A DNA stretch of 64,000 nt, from NCBI RefSeq assembly GCF_000150275.1, contig NW_002060947.1, positions 1,396,193-1,460,192 of the forward strand. Direction: 5' to 3'. This stretch comes from Trichoplax adhaerens. Its lineage: Eukaryota; Placozoa; Uniplacotomia; Trichoplacea; Trichoplacidae. Under the pieces are notes generated by a model. That model was not told where the DNA came from, did not search any database, and was given only the letters and a program-made list of their open reading frames with translations. This document shows, piece by piece, positions 25,178 through 36,093 of the stretch. Position numbers and translations under genes: made by a program. Every line of letters starts with the position of its first letter. The stretch's first letter is position 1.

Positions 25178-26490
25178 AACACTTACAACCTAACATTTTT
25201 CTACATTGTATCATTAATACTGTAACACTGACATTTAATAAATATCTAGTTTTGTGTCGATACTGTAAATTGAGTGCATATTTGTTGAGAGGGAAAGTAT
25301 GAAAGAAAGCGTCCATAACTATCCATTAATGTACAGTAGATCCAGTCATTTCCCTATGATGTATCCAGAAATGCGGCTATATATCTTCAATGTATTTATC
25401 CAAAATATATCTGCCATTTCTTAGCAAAATCAATCAAGATAAAATCTTTGCTCATTTCGTTAAAACTTGGCAGATTTGCTTGGACAAAGTATAATGAAGG
25501 TATACGTATAAAGAGCCGTTTCAGCGGTATTTCTAAATGTCTCACAGGGAAATATTGTACAGTACTAGGATGCGTATTGGCTAGCACGCTAGCACTGATT
25601 TTAATCATTTGTGCCTATGGCCGCTTGCTATCGGATTATGCACGAGTACAGCGCCTAATAATATCGATATGGCAGTCACAAATATGATTCGTTAGCCATA
25701 ATTACATACGAGTACGTACATAATTGAGTACATTATTTTCCAGCATGCAATTCGCATATACTGTACGTACACCAAGATACAGTAAGTAGGGGGTGATAAT
25801 GATGATCCATGACTGGTTTATGGCTAATTAATATTACGCGTATAATATCTATTTATTCAGGTCGAACATATGGCAGATAAAATATGTACTAGTTTTTAAC
25901 ATACGCGTACGTGTAAGCTCTCTTTACATTACTATACGAATGCGCGTATGATGGATGGTACTGTTTGCTTAATAATAAAGTAATGAATATACGTAAAGTA
26001 ATACTAAATTGCAGAAGCAGCAATGTAGTAATAACAACAAAAAAAACTGAATACCTTTTGCTTACACCTCCGTTCTATAATTAGTATGCTCTAAATGGTC
26101 TGATTACAGCTAATATATCAATAGACGGAAACAGGGATTACTAGACGAAAACATGACATACTAAATTCAACATTAAACGCGTACCGTATTCAACTCGATA
26201 TAGCCATCCAGTATTTACAGTTAAATTACTACACCTTCGATAAAAATTGTGCCAGACAGTCAAATTATAATCTTTAGCGTTCTGTATGAATTTGAATAAA
26301 ATTTAACTTTTAACCATCTCTTTCTATTGCACTCACCGTTACACTCCAACAGAATAAACTATTTTATTATTACATCTTAATCGATTACCGTATTTAAAGT
26401 TTACTTACAATTAAAATAATACCGTAGTAACTACGTATTAGTATCGTGTAGCAAACAAGTTGTCCAATTGGAAATCTCAATGATTTAAAC

Positions 26491-27465
26491 ATGAATATTC
26501 GTACTTTGATGCCATGTGTATATATATTTTTCTTAATTGGAGTTATCGTCGATTGCTATATTTTAATCAAAAGTTATACTCCGCATCCTGGACCGGGCGG
26601 ATATCAAATTATCGATTCTTGGTCTGATGATATTAGTCGTCCTATGAGTGGTGAAAACTTCCATCTGGCCATCTTAGTCGATTCTAAACCCCAGAACGTG
26701 GCATACCGTTCAGGAATTAGGCGTTCGTGGGGCAATTCAAAGTCTACTTCATCTAAAAAAGCATGGGATGTCTTTTTTATTTATGCTAAGCACAAAAATT
26801 CGACTATTAATAGAATTATTACTGACGAAGCAGAAAAAAAGAAGGACTGCCTTATCTTGGATGATGTCGAAAGTAAATCTATCGACGCAGCTAAATTAGT
26901 GAGTGGGATGAAATGGCTATTAGATCATACTACATTCGATTACTTGCTAGTTACTACAGATATATCTTACGTTAATGTTAACGCCGCCGTAAGATTACTG
27001 AAACAGCTTGAACATGATCATCGGACAACTGATACCGTTACAGTAGCAAAAACCTCAAAGGTACGTAATATGGCAGATAAAGGTGGTAGTGGAGGTAACA
27101 TTATCGATTCCGTTTATATTGGCAACGTTAAAGCAGGTGCTATTGATGTTGGAGCTCTTGTGACGTCTTATAGTACAGTCCAGTATTGCACCGATTTAGG
27201 TTATATCCTATCGCGCGACGTTGTTAGTGAAATAGTTCAGTTGTTTCTAACAATTGGGCATACACCCAAAAAAGCAAAAAGTGATATATTTATTGGCTAC
27301 ATGGCAAACAAGTTGCAACATACCCCGGTTCATAGCAAGTTTCTGGAAGGCGCAAGAAAGTGTAACGAGTTTAAAAAGTTAGTCATGGATCCAGAATTAT
27401 CAGATTCAGTGCGCCTAAAGATCAATAAAAGAATTACCAAGCTATCTAATTCTGTCGTCTGTTGA
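26491..27465 (+). CDS. GT31 beta-1,3-glycosyltransferase-like type II membrane protein lacking DxD
   Basis: Single exon, 324 aa, ATG to TGA, as is common for B3GALT-type genes. Residues 6-27 form a signal anchor, giving type II Golgi topology. Family landmarks in order: IRRSWG (76-81; family IR-x-TWG), FFIYA (95-99), the stretch ending FDYLLVTTDISYVN (149-162), LGYILSRDVV (236-245) and SDIFIG (264-269). In active family members the fourth block reads TDDDVFVN; here it is TTDISYVN, so the first and third Asp of the metal-binding DDD are replaced (Thr, Ile). The later EDV block is SDI. The fold therefore looks kept and the metal site lost. Inactivity is inferred; an unusual metal-independent enzyme cannot be excluded. 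A candidate AATAAA is at 27707. Confidence 0.8.
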   Translation: MNIRTLMPCVYIFFLIGVIVDCYILIKSYTPHPGPGGYQIIDSWSDDISRPMSGENFHLAILVDSKPQNVAYRSGIRRSWGNSKSTSSKKAWDVFFIYAKHKNSTINRIITDEAEKKKDCLILDDVESKSIDAAKLVSGMKWLLDHTTFDYLLVTTDISYVNVNAAVRLLKQLEHDHRTTDTVTVAKTSKVRNMADKGGSGGNIIDSVYIGNVKAGAIDVGALVTSYSTVQYCTDLGYILSRDVVSEIVQLFLTIGHTPKKAKSDIFIGYMANKLQHTPVHSKFLEGARKCNEFKKLVMDPELSDSVRLKINKRITKLSNSVVC

Positions 27466-28050
27466 TAGAATAGAAATTGTATGTAATCATTTGAACGATT
27501 ATTATGCAAGGATATTTTAAACAACTTTAATACAGAAAATTGGATGGGGCCAGTCCGACATTCAATTCCTAAGCTAAAACCAGAACTTAAGTGCAGTCTT
27601 GTTAACTGCGCTGTTTTATCAATATGCTAAATGATATTATATTGTATGGCAGAACAGACAACAATCTATTCTACTACAGTTGCTGCATAGGATAACTTTT
27701 ATTTATAATAAATCAGAATACAGTAGATATCGATGGCGTTTAATATTTTGTTTCAAATTTTAAATTTTATTTCTGTACTATTAAATACTATAAAATATTG
27801 ACTGCTTGTATATTTTGTTTATTTATGTTTTCGCTTCCGATAATATTATCTCCAGTAAAATAGCCAAGATGTAATACTATTTCTTCAACTGTCTATCTTT
27901 ATGGCTAAGTAGCTATTTAATAAGTTATAATTAATCATAATTGATCAGTCAGTCATTGACTGATATAATGCACTAGTCGTGAGATAACAAGAAATTGTAC
28001 TTGACCGATCTGTAATTTCCCTACACATATGTCCTACCTGCCTTTGTAAG

Positions 28051-28161
28051 GCTGATACATCATCGCTACAAGGATTACTATCTACCGAACGCATTAAAGG
28101 CAACGAACTGGATATTAAAAGTTTATTGTACTTACTTAAAGGCCCAAGATCAGTCGAATGA
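28051..28161 (+). CDS. Possible terminal exon of an unknown gene
   Basis: After a pyrimidine-rich acceptor (CCTTTGTAAG) a frame of 36 codons runs to a TGA, reading ADTSSLQGLLSTERIKG then NELDIKSLLYLL. It has the balanced, amphipathic look of coding sequence, but I cannot name it or find its upstream exon. The minus strand is open here as well, with a donor-like CAG|GTAGGA at its end, so the strand is uncertain. Confidence 0.2.
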   Translation, partial: ADTSSLQGLLSTERIKGNELDIKSLLYLLKGPRSVE

Positions 28162-28792
28162 TGTACAGAATACATTACTCAATAATACAATCCATATTCA
28201 TTTAAGCTATGGCTGAGTATATTCTTATATTACATATGCAATCTATAATCATTTAAAATCGCGATAACAAGAAGGAAATACACGAAATAACATGGATATT
28301 CGCTTGGCTAGATAACACCCGCAAATTCAGTGTCCTTGTAATATATCAGATTTAATCTAAAGTATTCATCTTCTCAAAATTGATCAAATCGCAGACTGTT
28401 ACAGTATCTGATATCCCGATATCATTGTTATTCTATTTTCTTCATTATTCTTTTCTTCTGTCTTTCTCTGTTTCTGCCTGTCCCTTGAAGGCTGGTTTTA
28501 CTTATTGGTAAAAAAATTCAATCTGTATGTTTACAAATGACACTATAGTATCACTTGGTACATATAGCGCAAGATTAATTAAATTCATAGAGTCACTCAG
28601 TTTATAGAGTGAAAATTTGTAGATGTAATAGCATGTTAATCAAGACGATTCGTATTGTAGGTTTACAGCTATGAAAGCAGTTACCATAATATATCATATA
28701 TATGCGTATAAATTGATCTAAGCGGATCCTGAGCAATCCAGTACCAGCATGACTTCGAGATCGTATTCATCTTTGCTGTGTGCTCACGTTAG

Positions 28793-28961
28793 GATATTGA
28801 GTCCGTCATTGATGTTAACACTCGTGAGAAGGTTTACGATGTTCTAAATATTAAACGCTGCTAAGTTTAGCTTGATAATTTGTTCTGTAGACGCTAATGA
28901 TATCATAGTTTATGAAGAGATCTTTGAGGCCGTTAACAATGGTGTGCTCGTTGTATATTAA
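28793..28961 (+). CDS. Possible two final exons of an unknown gene
   Basis: Exon 28793-28823 (acceptor GTTAG, donor GTGAGA) and exon 28891-28961 (acceptor TTCTGTAG) join in phase over a 68-nt intron to read DIESVIDVNTHANDIIVYEE, then IFEAVNNGVLVVY and TAA. An ATTAAA hexamer follows about 25 nt later. No family was recognised and upstream exons were not found; the 28051 fragment may or may not belong to it. Confidence 0.25.
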
Positions 28962-29589
28962 GTGTCATTTTCAATTTAACACCTATTAAATGCAGTTCTG
29001 TGCGCTATTATACGAGTACTAGTAGACAATATACTGCAAGTAGGTATGTAACATCAAATATTGCGCATTTTGTAAGACTTTCAACATTTGGTCAGCATTA
29101 CTATTGCGTTTCGGCGTATGTTTTATCCGTACTTTGTAATTATTTTAATTCAAATTTAGAAAGTATATGGCTTATTCATTAATTATTCATCAACAATTTT
29201 CTCGCCTGCCTGTATGCCGTACATATATAAATAAAACGAATGACATCTTCAACCCAATGCCTTCAAACAAAGTCCTGTACGAACTGGTGGTCATAAGGCT
29301 ATGAAACAATGTACCAGTACACTCTAAATCTTTGGATGAACATCAAACTATGAATGGCTTAATTAAGTACACATTAATACAGGTTGTCTAGAGCAATCAA
29401 CCATGAACAGTAGTCACTGCACGTAACATCGAAATCGATAAAAGTAAGAATAAGCTTTGCCATTGAAGTCTCTGTGTCATTTCTATTATTGGAATTTCCA
29501 CCACAAGTATAGTAAGATCGTACGAAATCCTTTGAATCATGAACGAAAGCGAATTGTTGGTATGGTAAGATCTCAGTAAAACCTTGCAT

Positions 29590-30100
29590 AGGTCTGGTAT
29601 TGCTGATTACTGCATAAGCTATGTCCTGAATGAACGAATGATCGTCGCTAATATGTCAAGACCTCAGTAAAACCTTGAAATGGGTCTACTGCTAATATCT
29701 GCATGAATCATGAATGAATGAACGAAAGCGAATGACTGATCTTGCAAGGCCCCAGCAAGTACAATACAGTACAGTAGCCGTAAGAGCACAATATATACGA
29801 TATACGGTCTGCTATTAAAACGAGTTTTTTTACTATCTGTTGAATAGGTCTGGTATTGCTGATTACTGCATGAATTATGTCCTGAATGAAGGAATGATAG
29901 TTACTAATATATGAAGACCTCAGTCAAACCTGGAATGGGTTTAATATTCCTACTGCTAATATCTGCATGAATCATGAATGAATGAACGAAAGCGAATGAC
30001 TGATCTTGCAGGACCTCAGACTGTACAGTAGAGTAGCTGTAAAAGCAGGATATAGACGATATACGGTCCGCCATTAAAACGAGTTTTTTACTATTTATTG
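29590..30100 (+). repeat. Tandem duplication of a 256-bp unit
   Basis: Copy 1 is 29590-29845 and copy 2 is 29846-30100; both start AGGTCTGGTATTGCTGATTA and contain GAACGAAAGCGAATGACTGA and an ATATACGGTC block near the end. A partial, more diverged third copy (GAACGAAAGCGAATTG, then AGTAAAACCTTGCATAGG) lies just upstream at about 29535-29589. Confidence 0.8.
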
Positions 30101-30615
30101 ACATAGTACATTCACGCTATCATGATAATCTATCTGTGGAGATAGTCTTCTACAGGTATATCAATATTGCATAGGAATTTCAACGGAATATAACTTTCAT
30201 TTTTTAACCAAGGGGTGCTGTCGAAAATAAATAAATAATGAATCAGGTTGCACCGTCCTGTGCGTCTGCGCATTACTGTGGTAGTGCTGCACTCGTCATC
30301 CGAGAATGACGTAGTGTATTGCAAAGGCTTTACGATCCATCGAGTTCAATTTACAGTATATATACTGTAAGCATTGTACTGTACACTGTGTATTTCTCTC
30401 GCTTTATCTTCTACTGCTGCAGTCGAAGAAGATCACCGCAGCGAGCATCGATACCTGGCTGGCCATCACTTTGAGAAATAGATTATAGCAGCGGTTATTG
30501 ACTCGATCTTTACGGTAGATTAACTTTATAGGCTTTATCGTCTATTTTCAAATAGTACTGCTAATCAGTAATAATATACACGAGTACTGTACAGTAGTTG
30601 GAGTCGTTGGTATCA

Positions 30616-33600
30616 ATGGAAGATCTCAGGAAACAGGTCTTCAATTCCGCGACTGGAGGAGCATTGCCTCCTAGACCGATGCCTAGGTAATCTTATTTTG
30701 TCAACTCCATAAAATAGATTATATTGAACTAGAAAGTTACTTAGTACTTGTCCTTAAAATACGAGATTATAGTGTATGCTACAGTAAATAAATCTCCAAT
30801 ATCTGAATCTTAATCCTGATCCAAATGGACGCTATCGATGCCATACGTGTATATTGCGATGTACAGTACAGCATAATACGAGGGAGGCTGTTTGTGATAT
30901 GATATTCTGCTCGTGCACTGTCGGTATCAGCCTATCTTATAATTAATCATGTAGAGATATACAATACAGTAAATAGACTAATTTAAATTTATCGACAATA
31001 CGACTACTGCTTTGAACATGGAAAGACATAACATGCAATTACAAGTATATATAGAATACATTAATAGTGCACTAATCGTATTCAAAGAATCAATGAATGA
31101 ATGAAGGAAATTAGTATTTACGCAACTACACAATATAGAACACTATATACTCGTATGTGCATAATCCAAGTCTAGAATCTGTATTTCTAAATATGAAAAC
31201 TTGCCAGTTTATTTGTTATAATATGCAATGATATCCTGCGATTGATTGATTTTCATTGAAGGCACTTTATACGTGTAGCCGTGTCAGTAGAGTATAGCAT
31301 TACTTTACTCAGTAGGAATACGTTAGCTATGGCCCGCGATATTATAAATACTGCTCATTCCAGTATAATTCTCTTCACACCCTGAGGGATTACCGGCAGT
31401 CACCAATAAATTTAGCATTATCCAAATAGAACGATTAAATTCAAAGAACATCGAAATTGGTATTTTAAATGATAATTTCTTAGTCAGATGGTACCAACGA
31501 CATATCATAAATCTGTTGATAGAAATACGCCTAGTTCTAACTCTGGTGCTATAAAGAAAAGACGTCGCGATTATTCACCTCTTCAATGGAGTGACTACTT
31601 CGATCAATACAAAGACGTAACCTTAGATAACTCACAAAATGTAAAGTAAACGTATACTTTCACCTTAGCTTACCTAATACTAAATGATCCTAGAAGCAGT
31701 CATTATTAATGTTAATTGCATTTTCTTGCAGGTATTTCGCGTCTATAAGTTGGGCACTCGCGGGCCTGTCTTATATTTCCTTCATGGAGGAGGCCACTCA
31801 GCTCTTTCTTGGGCATTACTAGCAGTAAGTTAGCTAATTCTATCGCTTATTTATTGAAACATACGGTACGCAATAACAGTAACCCTAACATAGGAATAGA
31901 TTTGCTATATGTATCATAGCTCTTAACTGTTGTTATTTAATAGCATAATTCTATACATTTCGCATTAGAAAGCACTGGTTCAAAAATGTAAAGTAAGAAT
32001 TGTCGCGGTGGACTTGAGAGGACACGGTTTGATTTCGTAACAATTTTTATAGCTAGTAATTCATTTTGTCATTACACATATGCATATACAATTCCGATCT
32101 AATTAGCTAATTTTTCAGGTATGACAAGGACCGATGATGATTATAATTTATCAACTGAAACACAAATAAGGTACAAGATAAACATACTTATTGTAAAGTT
32201 GAAATCATCATTACTTTCAGATATCCTTGAGGCATTTAATAATTTACTACACAATCTGACTTCTATGCCATGAAAACTAAATACCCTCTTATTTGCTATA
32301 ACGATTATTAGTGACATAGCTGGCGTGCATAAAGAATTATTTGATGATCAACCTCCGACTGTGCTGGTTGGTCATAGGTATGAGACTTAATAAGTTTGAT
32401 GACTAAATGAAAATTTTAGATGTTAGCTACCGAACTAGCGATTCAATTTTCACTCACAATAATTTTTGTCTTAGTATGGGTGGCGCTCTAGCAGTCCATA
32501 CCGCATATAAAAGATTGATTCCATCATTAGTTGGCTTAGTTGTTATTGATGTTGTTGAAGGTAAATAAGGTGCCAATAGCTGCCTTTCAATTCAATCAAT
32601 AGTATCGGACCATGAAGATACATGAATGATTTGTATTCTAATCATATTCTCTAGGTACCGCTCTTGATGCCCTATCAGCTATGCAAAATGTTCTCAGAAA
32701 TCGTCCGTCTTATTTTAATTCTATAGAAAGCGCAATCGAATGGAAGTACGTCTGGACTTAATATTGCTAATCATAATGACTATTTAAATATCTCACTCAA
32801 TACATCGGTATATTATAGTTTCCGCAGTGGGCAAACACATAACTTGGAATCAGCCAGAGTATCCGTTCCAGCTCAATTGAAAATGTACTGTATTTTACCT
32901 ATAACAATTGCTTAGAATAATAGATCTGAGGCTATGTCACGGTTGTGGATTGATCAATGATTTATTAAATTGAAAAGCTGCGACAATTGTAATATCACAA
33001 CGGAAGTAAAAGATTCAAATACCATCGTAGAAGAGAACGAAGATGCCGATCTAGAAGATGCTTCTCAACCTACCAGCAGTCGTAGTGATGTAATGCCAAC
33101 TCCTTTAATTTAAGATTTTCAGAGTTTTTGTACTTAAACTAAAAATGCTAATAGTACCGTTAATCTCGAAACACTCCTTACATACTAATCAATTAACGTA
33201 TTTAGAATACTGTAAAATACACTTGGGTAATCGATTTATGTAAAACCGAATGCTACTGGAGAGGTAAGTAATTATGCTGTTAGACTATCTTCGTCTATGC
33301 CTGAAAATTTTTTGTTAACAAACTAATAATCCTACATAGAATGGTTTGAAGAATTGTCTTCTAAATTCCTTGCCTGTCCAGGCCCCAAACTTCTCCTATT
33401 AGCTGGTACGAAACGTATATCATAATAACAACATTAAAAGCGTGTACACACTCTTCATAAATGAATATAAGATAATACAGTAAAGAAGTAATTATTCAAG
33501 AATACCATACAGTAGCCCACAATACCTTTATGGTTTATAACTATAGACTACTAGCGAGAAAAATATCCTTTCATAAATTCAAAGAATTAGGAGATTAATA

Positions 33601-34138
33601 AAAACTGTTCCACTTATGAAATTTTTACCTAGCTTTGCACTAGACTTATCTGGATATGTAATTTAAGAGACGATAATGTAAATAAAATATAATAATCATG
33701 ATGGACCCTAGATATTTATCATATTGTGTTATACCCACAAGTGAAAGTATGTATTTTGTCTTCATGCGTAGGTGTTGATAGACTGGATAAAAATCTGACT
33801 ATAGCCCAAATGCAAGGTTTGTAGTTAAAGAAACTGTCATTTACTGGCGTGCGAAGGTTCTGATACCGTATTAATAGGTTAATAATTACTCTTAACATCT
33901 TTACTATCGTGACCATTGCATCACTTAGGAAAATTTCAAATGCAAGTATTATCACAGTGTGGCCATTTAATGCAAGAAGATGTTCCTGATAAGGTAAATT
34001 ATTGACTTGAAAGCGGCTCTTTCAAATTCTACGTTTAGCATAAGTTATTGACGTCTATAATAACTGCTCTTCTAGGTTGCGAATGCCCTTCACAGTTTCC
34101 TAATAAGAAATAGAATTATAAACACAAACAATAAGTGA
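30616..34138 (+). CDS. PPME1: Protein phosphatase methylesterase 1
   Basis: Fifteen exons: 30616-30686, 31523-31640, 31732-31824, 31969-32026, 32119-32170, 32312-32377, 32475-32560, 32655-32745, 32819-32884, 32978-33089, 33206-33263, 33340-33405, 33772-33816, 33929-33993, 34076-34138; 1110 nt, 369 aa (human 386). It is an alpha/beta hydrolase that removes the methyl ester from the C-terminal leucine of the PP2A catalytic subunit. Matching blocks: YFLHGGGHSALSWALL, VDLRGHG, VGHSMGGALAVHTA, VVIDVVEGTALDAL, LESARVSVP, LLLLAGVDRLDKNLTIAQMQ and GKFQMQVLSQCGH. The catalytic triad is present: S153 (GHSMG), D178 and H340 (CGH). Exon 10 encodes an acidic segment (IVEENEDADLEDA) in the place of the acidic loop of the vertebrate protein. 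The exon 10 acceptor (GAAAAG) is pyrimidine-poor and was chosen because nearer AGs lead to stops. Confidence 0.95.
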
Positions 34139-34182
34139 AGAGAAAGAATCGTAGACATGAATAATGTGTGATCACATTGGAA

Positions 34183-34188
34183 AATAAA
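34183..34188 (+). terminator. Probable polyadenylation signal of PPME1
   Basis: AATAAA 45 nt after the stop codon. Assignment by position; it implies a very short 3' UTR. Confidence 0.45.
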
Positions 34189-35194
34189 TAGATTGAGTAC
34201 CTTGGGAAAATGTAAAATTTCCGTGGTAAACAAAGTGGTCGGAATGTCATGCAATGATTTACAGATTGTTTTATTTATGGCATGCTATTACGTTTGTAGC
34301 CATTACACGATACACTATCTGATATTGCCGGGAATATTCTAAAAAACTATGATATAGTGAAAAATACCTCAACCCTCTTTCTCGTCTATCGTAGAATATT
34401 TTCACTAGTTATAAAACTATCTAGTTGAACTTGTAACTTATAATGACCTAAACGATCGATAGCTGGTCAAATATTTATAAGTATGTCAAAAGTATACTGA
34501 CTGCTTGAAAGAAAAATTAAATGTACCAACCTTCCTATCTGATGCCTAGCTGTGATTACTTGAAATGATTGTCGATTTTCGTCTATTAAAATGTGGTTCA
34601 TGGAATTGAGCTGCAAGCTTATTTCAAACTATGGTATTACAGCTTTGAGTTAGCTTTGTACAATTGTAAATTACTTTAGCACATAAGCAAATTCCTTAGC
34701 TTCATTTTTAATGTATACGTCATCCTTTTGCTAGCTTAATAAGATACTGTGTAGTAATAACTGGTATGACATATTGTGATATCATGCTGTAGTACTAATT
34801 TGTTAAAAGTTAAATTGGATTATGCAATAAATTTTGATAATTGTTTATCGATCTAACGCCTAGGCTTAATAACGAACGATTGAGCACAACAGGCTACCAA
34901 TTGTTGGCATATTGTGATTTCGATTTCCATCGGCGGATTACTGGTAGTCTCGTACGGTAGACTGGAATACAAATTTGACACGAGTGATTTACTACTGTAC
35001 AGTATTTTCCCGTATTTCAGCAATTGCCTCATTGCTAGACTTTTCTATTCGTAATGATCATAATTACTAACTGCGGTTCTTTTCGATGAAATAACTAAAA
35101 TTGATTATTTTAATTCTCTTGCAACGTAAGGAGGTCAGACATGCAGGAAACACTTGTATACTCACAAAATCAATAATGATAACGTGAAATAGTT

Positions 35195-35717
35195 ATGGTT
35201 GACTTTAATCTGCATGACGATAATTATAATACAACAACCGATGTAGAAGATTTTAAAAATTTTCTTGAAAGTCGATCATTAATTATCTATAATTTGTATT
35301 TTTAATTTTTTCACATTTATGAAGGTATATTGTAATACACATTGAACAGATAATATTTTAAATGATAATTTAACTTTACGAAATAAAATATATCAGATAA
35401 CAAATCAGTGCACTATTCATTTTAGTCATAAGTTTCTGTTCACGTAAACTCTTCAGAAGATAACGTCACTGCGTAAAAGTAACATTTTAATTTACAGTCA
35501 GCTACCTGAGATCAATGAATTACTTGTATGCAAAGAATGTAATCGCTTTACACCCATAGATAGTACAATGATCTCAGAATATTCTTACAGCAATAGTGAT
35601 ATTGCAATTATTTTTACCCCAATCTTCTCTACTTCCTATATAGGACATTGCGGAGTCATTGGTGTCCACATCGTTATAAATATAATTTCGATGGTTTCCT
35701 CATTACTATTAACTTGA
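35195..35717 (+). CDS. Orphan two-exon candidate gene with a CxxC motif
   Basis: Exon 35195-35295 begins with ATG (MVDFNLHDDNYNTTTDVEDF) and ends at a GTATTT donor in phase 2. Exon 35498-35717 follows a TTTACAG acceptor and continues in phase to TGA. The joined frame is 321 nt, 106 aa. The N-terminal third is acidic and hydrophilic, C45-x-x-C48 sits in LLVCKECNRF, and the last 20 residues are strongly hydrophobic. The individual open frames are short, so support rests on phase agreement and composition. I do not recognise the protein. It may be complete, a fragment of a longer gene, or chance. Confidence 0.3.
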
Positions 35718-36093
35718 ACCCTAGGATGATACTATAAACTATATAGTACATTAGACTCACACCCCAGGCGTTCCATAAATAACAGATACGTAACAAAAAC
35801 AAATCCAGCATTTAAACCGTAGGAGGAGTAACTATTTTATCAGCATGATCAAACGTAAAATTGGCAAATGACTGTAGGTCAAGGCAAGAAAAATCTTTTC
35901 AAAGTTTTAGATAAGACAATATGCACCACTTTAAAGAACTGTATTTGAAGTTTGTTACATGTGTATATCTGTTGTCCAATTAAGTTATTCTTAAGTTCAC
36001 TTTCAAGCTACTCAACAGAACAGGTACTCGTATATATTAAAAATTTAGAGTTTATAACAAGAATCAGTATGGGCGATATTAATTTAATATCAT

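Larger units (their letters stand above)
22760..26490. other. Intergenic region between divergent RBM26-like and GT31-like genes, 3.7 kb
   Basis: Contains the RBM26-like promoter side, dense GTAC-palindrome repeats (22877-23915), a 10-bp-arm hairpin (24085-24121) and several chance open frames. No conserved domain was seen in any frame. Confidence 0.6.
27466..30615. other. Intergenic region, 3.1 kb
   Basis: Holds possible small plus-strand exons at 28051-28161 and 28793-28961, and a 256-bp tandem duplication at 29590-30100, each described separately. The remainder shows no recognisable feature. Confidence 0.6.
34139..36093. other. Convergent intergenic region between PPME1 and SLC25A36-like genes, 2 kb
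   Basis: AT-rich DNA between two tail-to-tail genes. The one item that stands out is the two-exon candidate at 35195-35717 on the plus strand. Nothing else was recognised. Confidence 0.6.

Noticed and set aside
25448-25687. 79-codon plus-strand frame with a hydrophobic C-terminal helix
   Set aside because: It begins with TTG rather than ATG, has no partner exon, and a single hydrophobic stretch is common by chance in AT-rich DNA.
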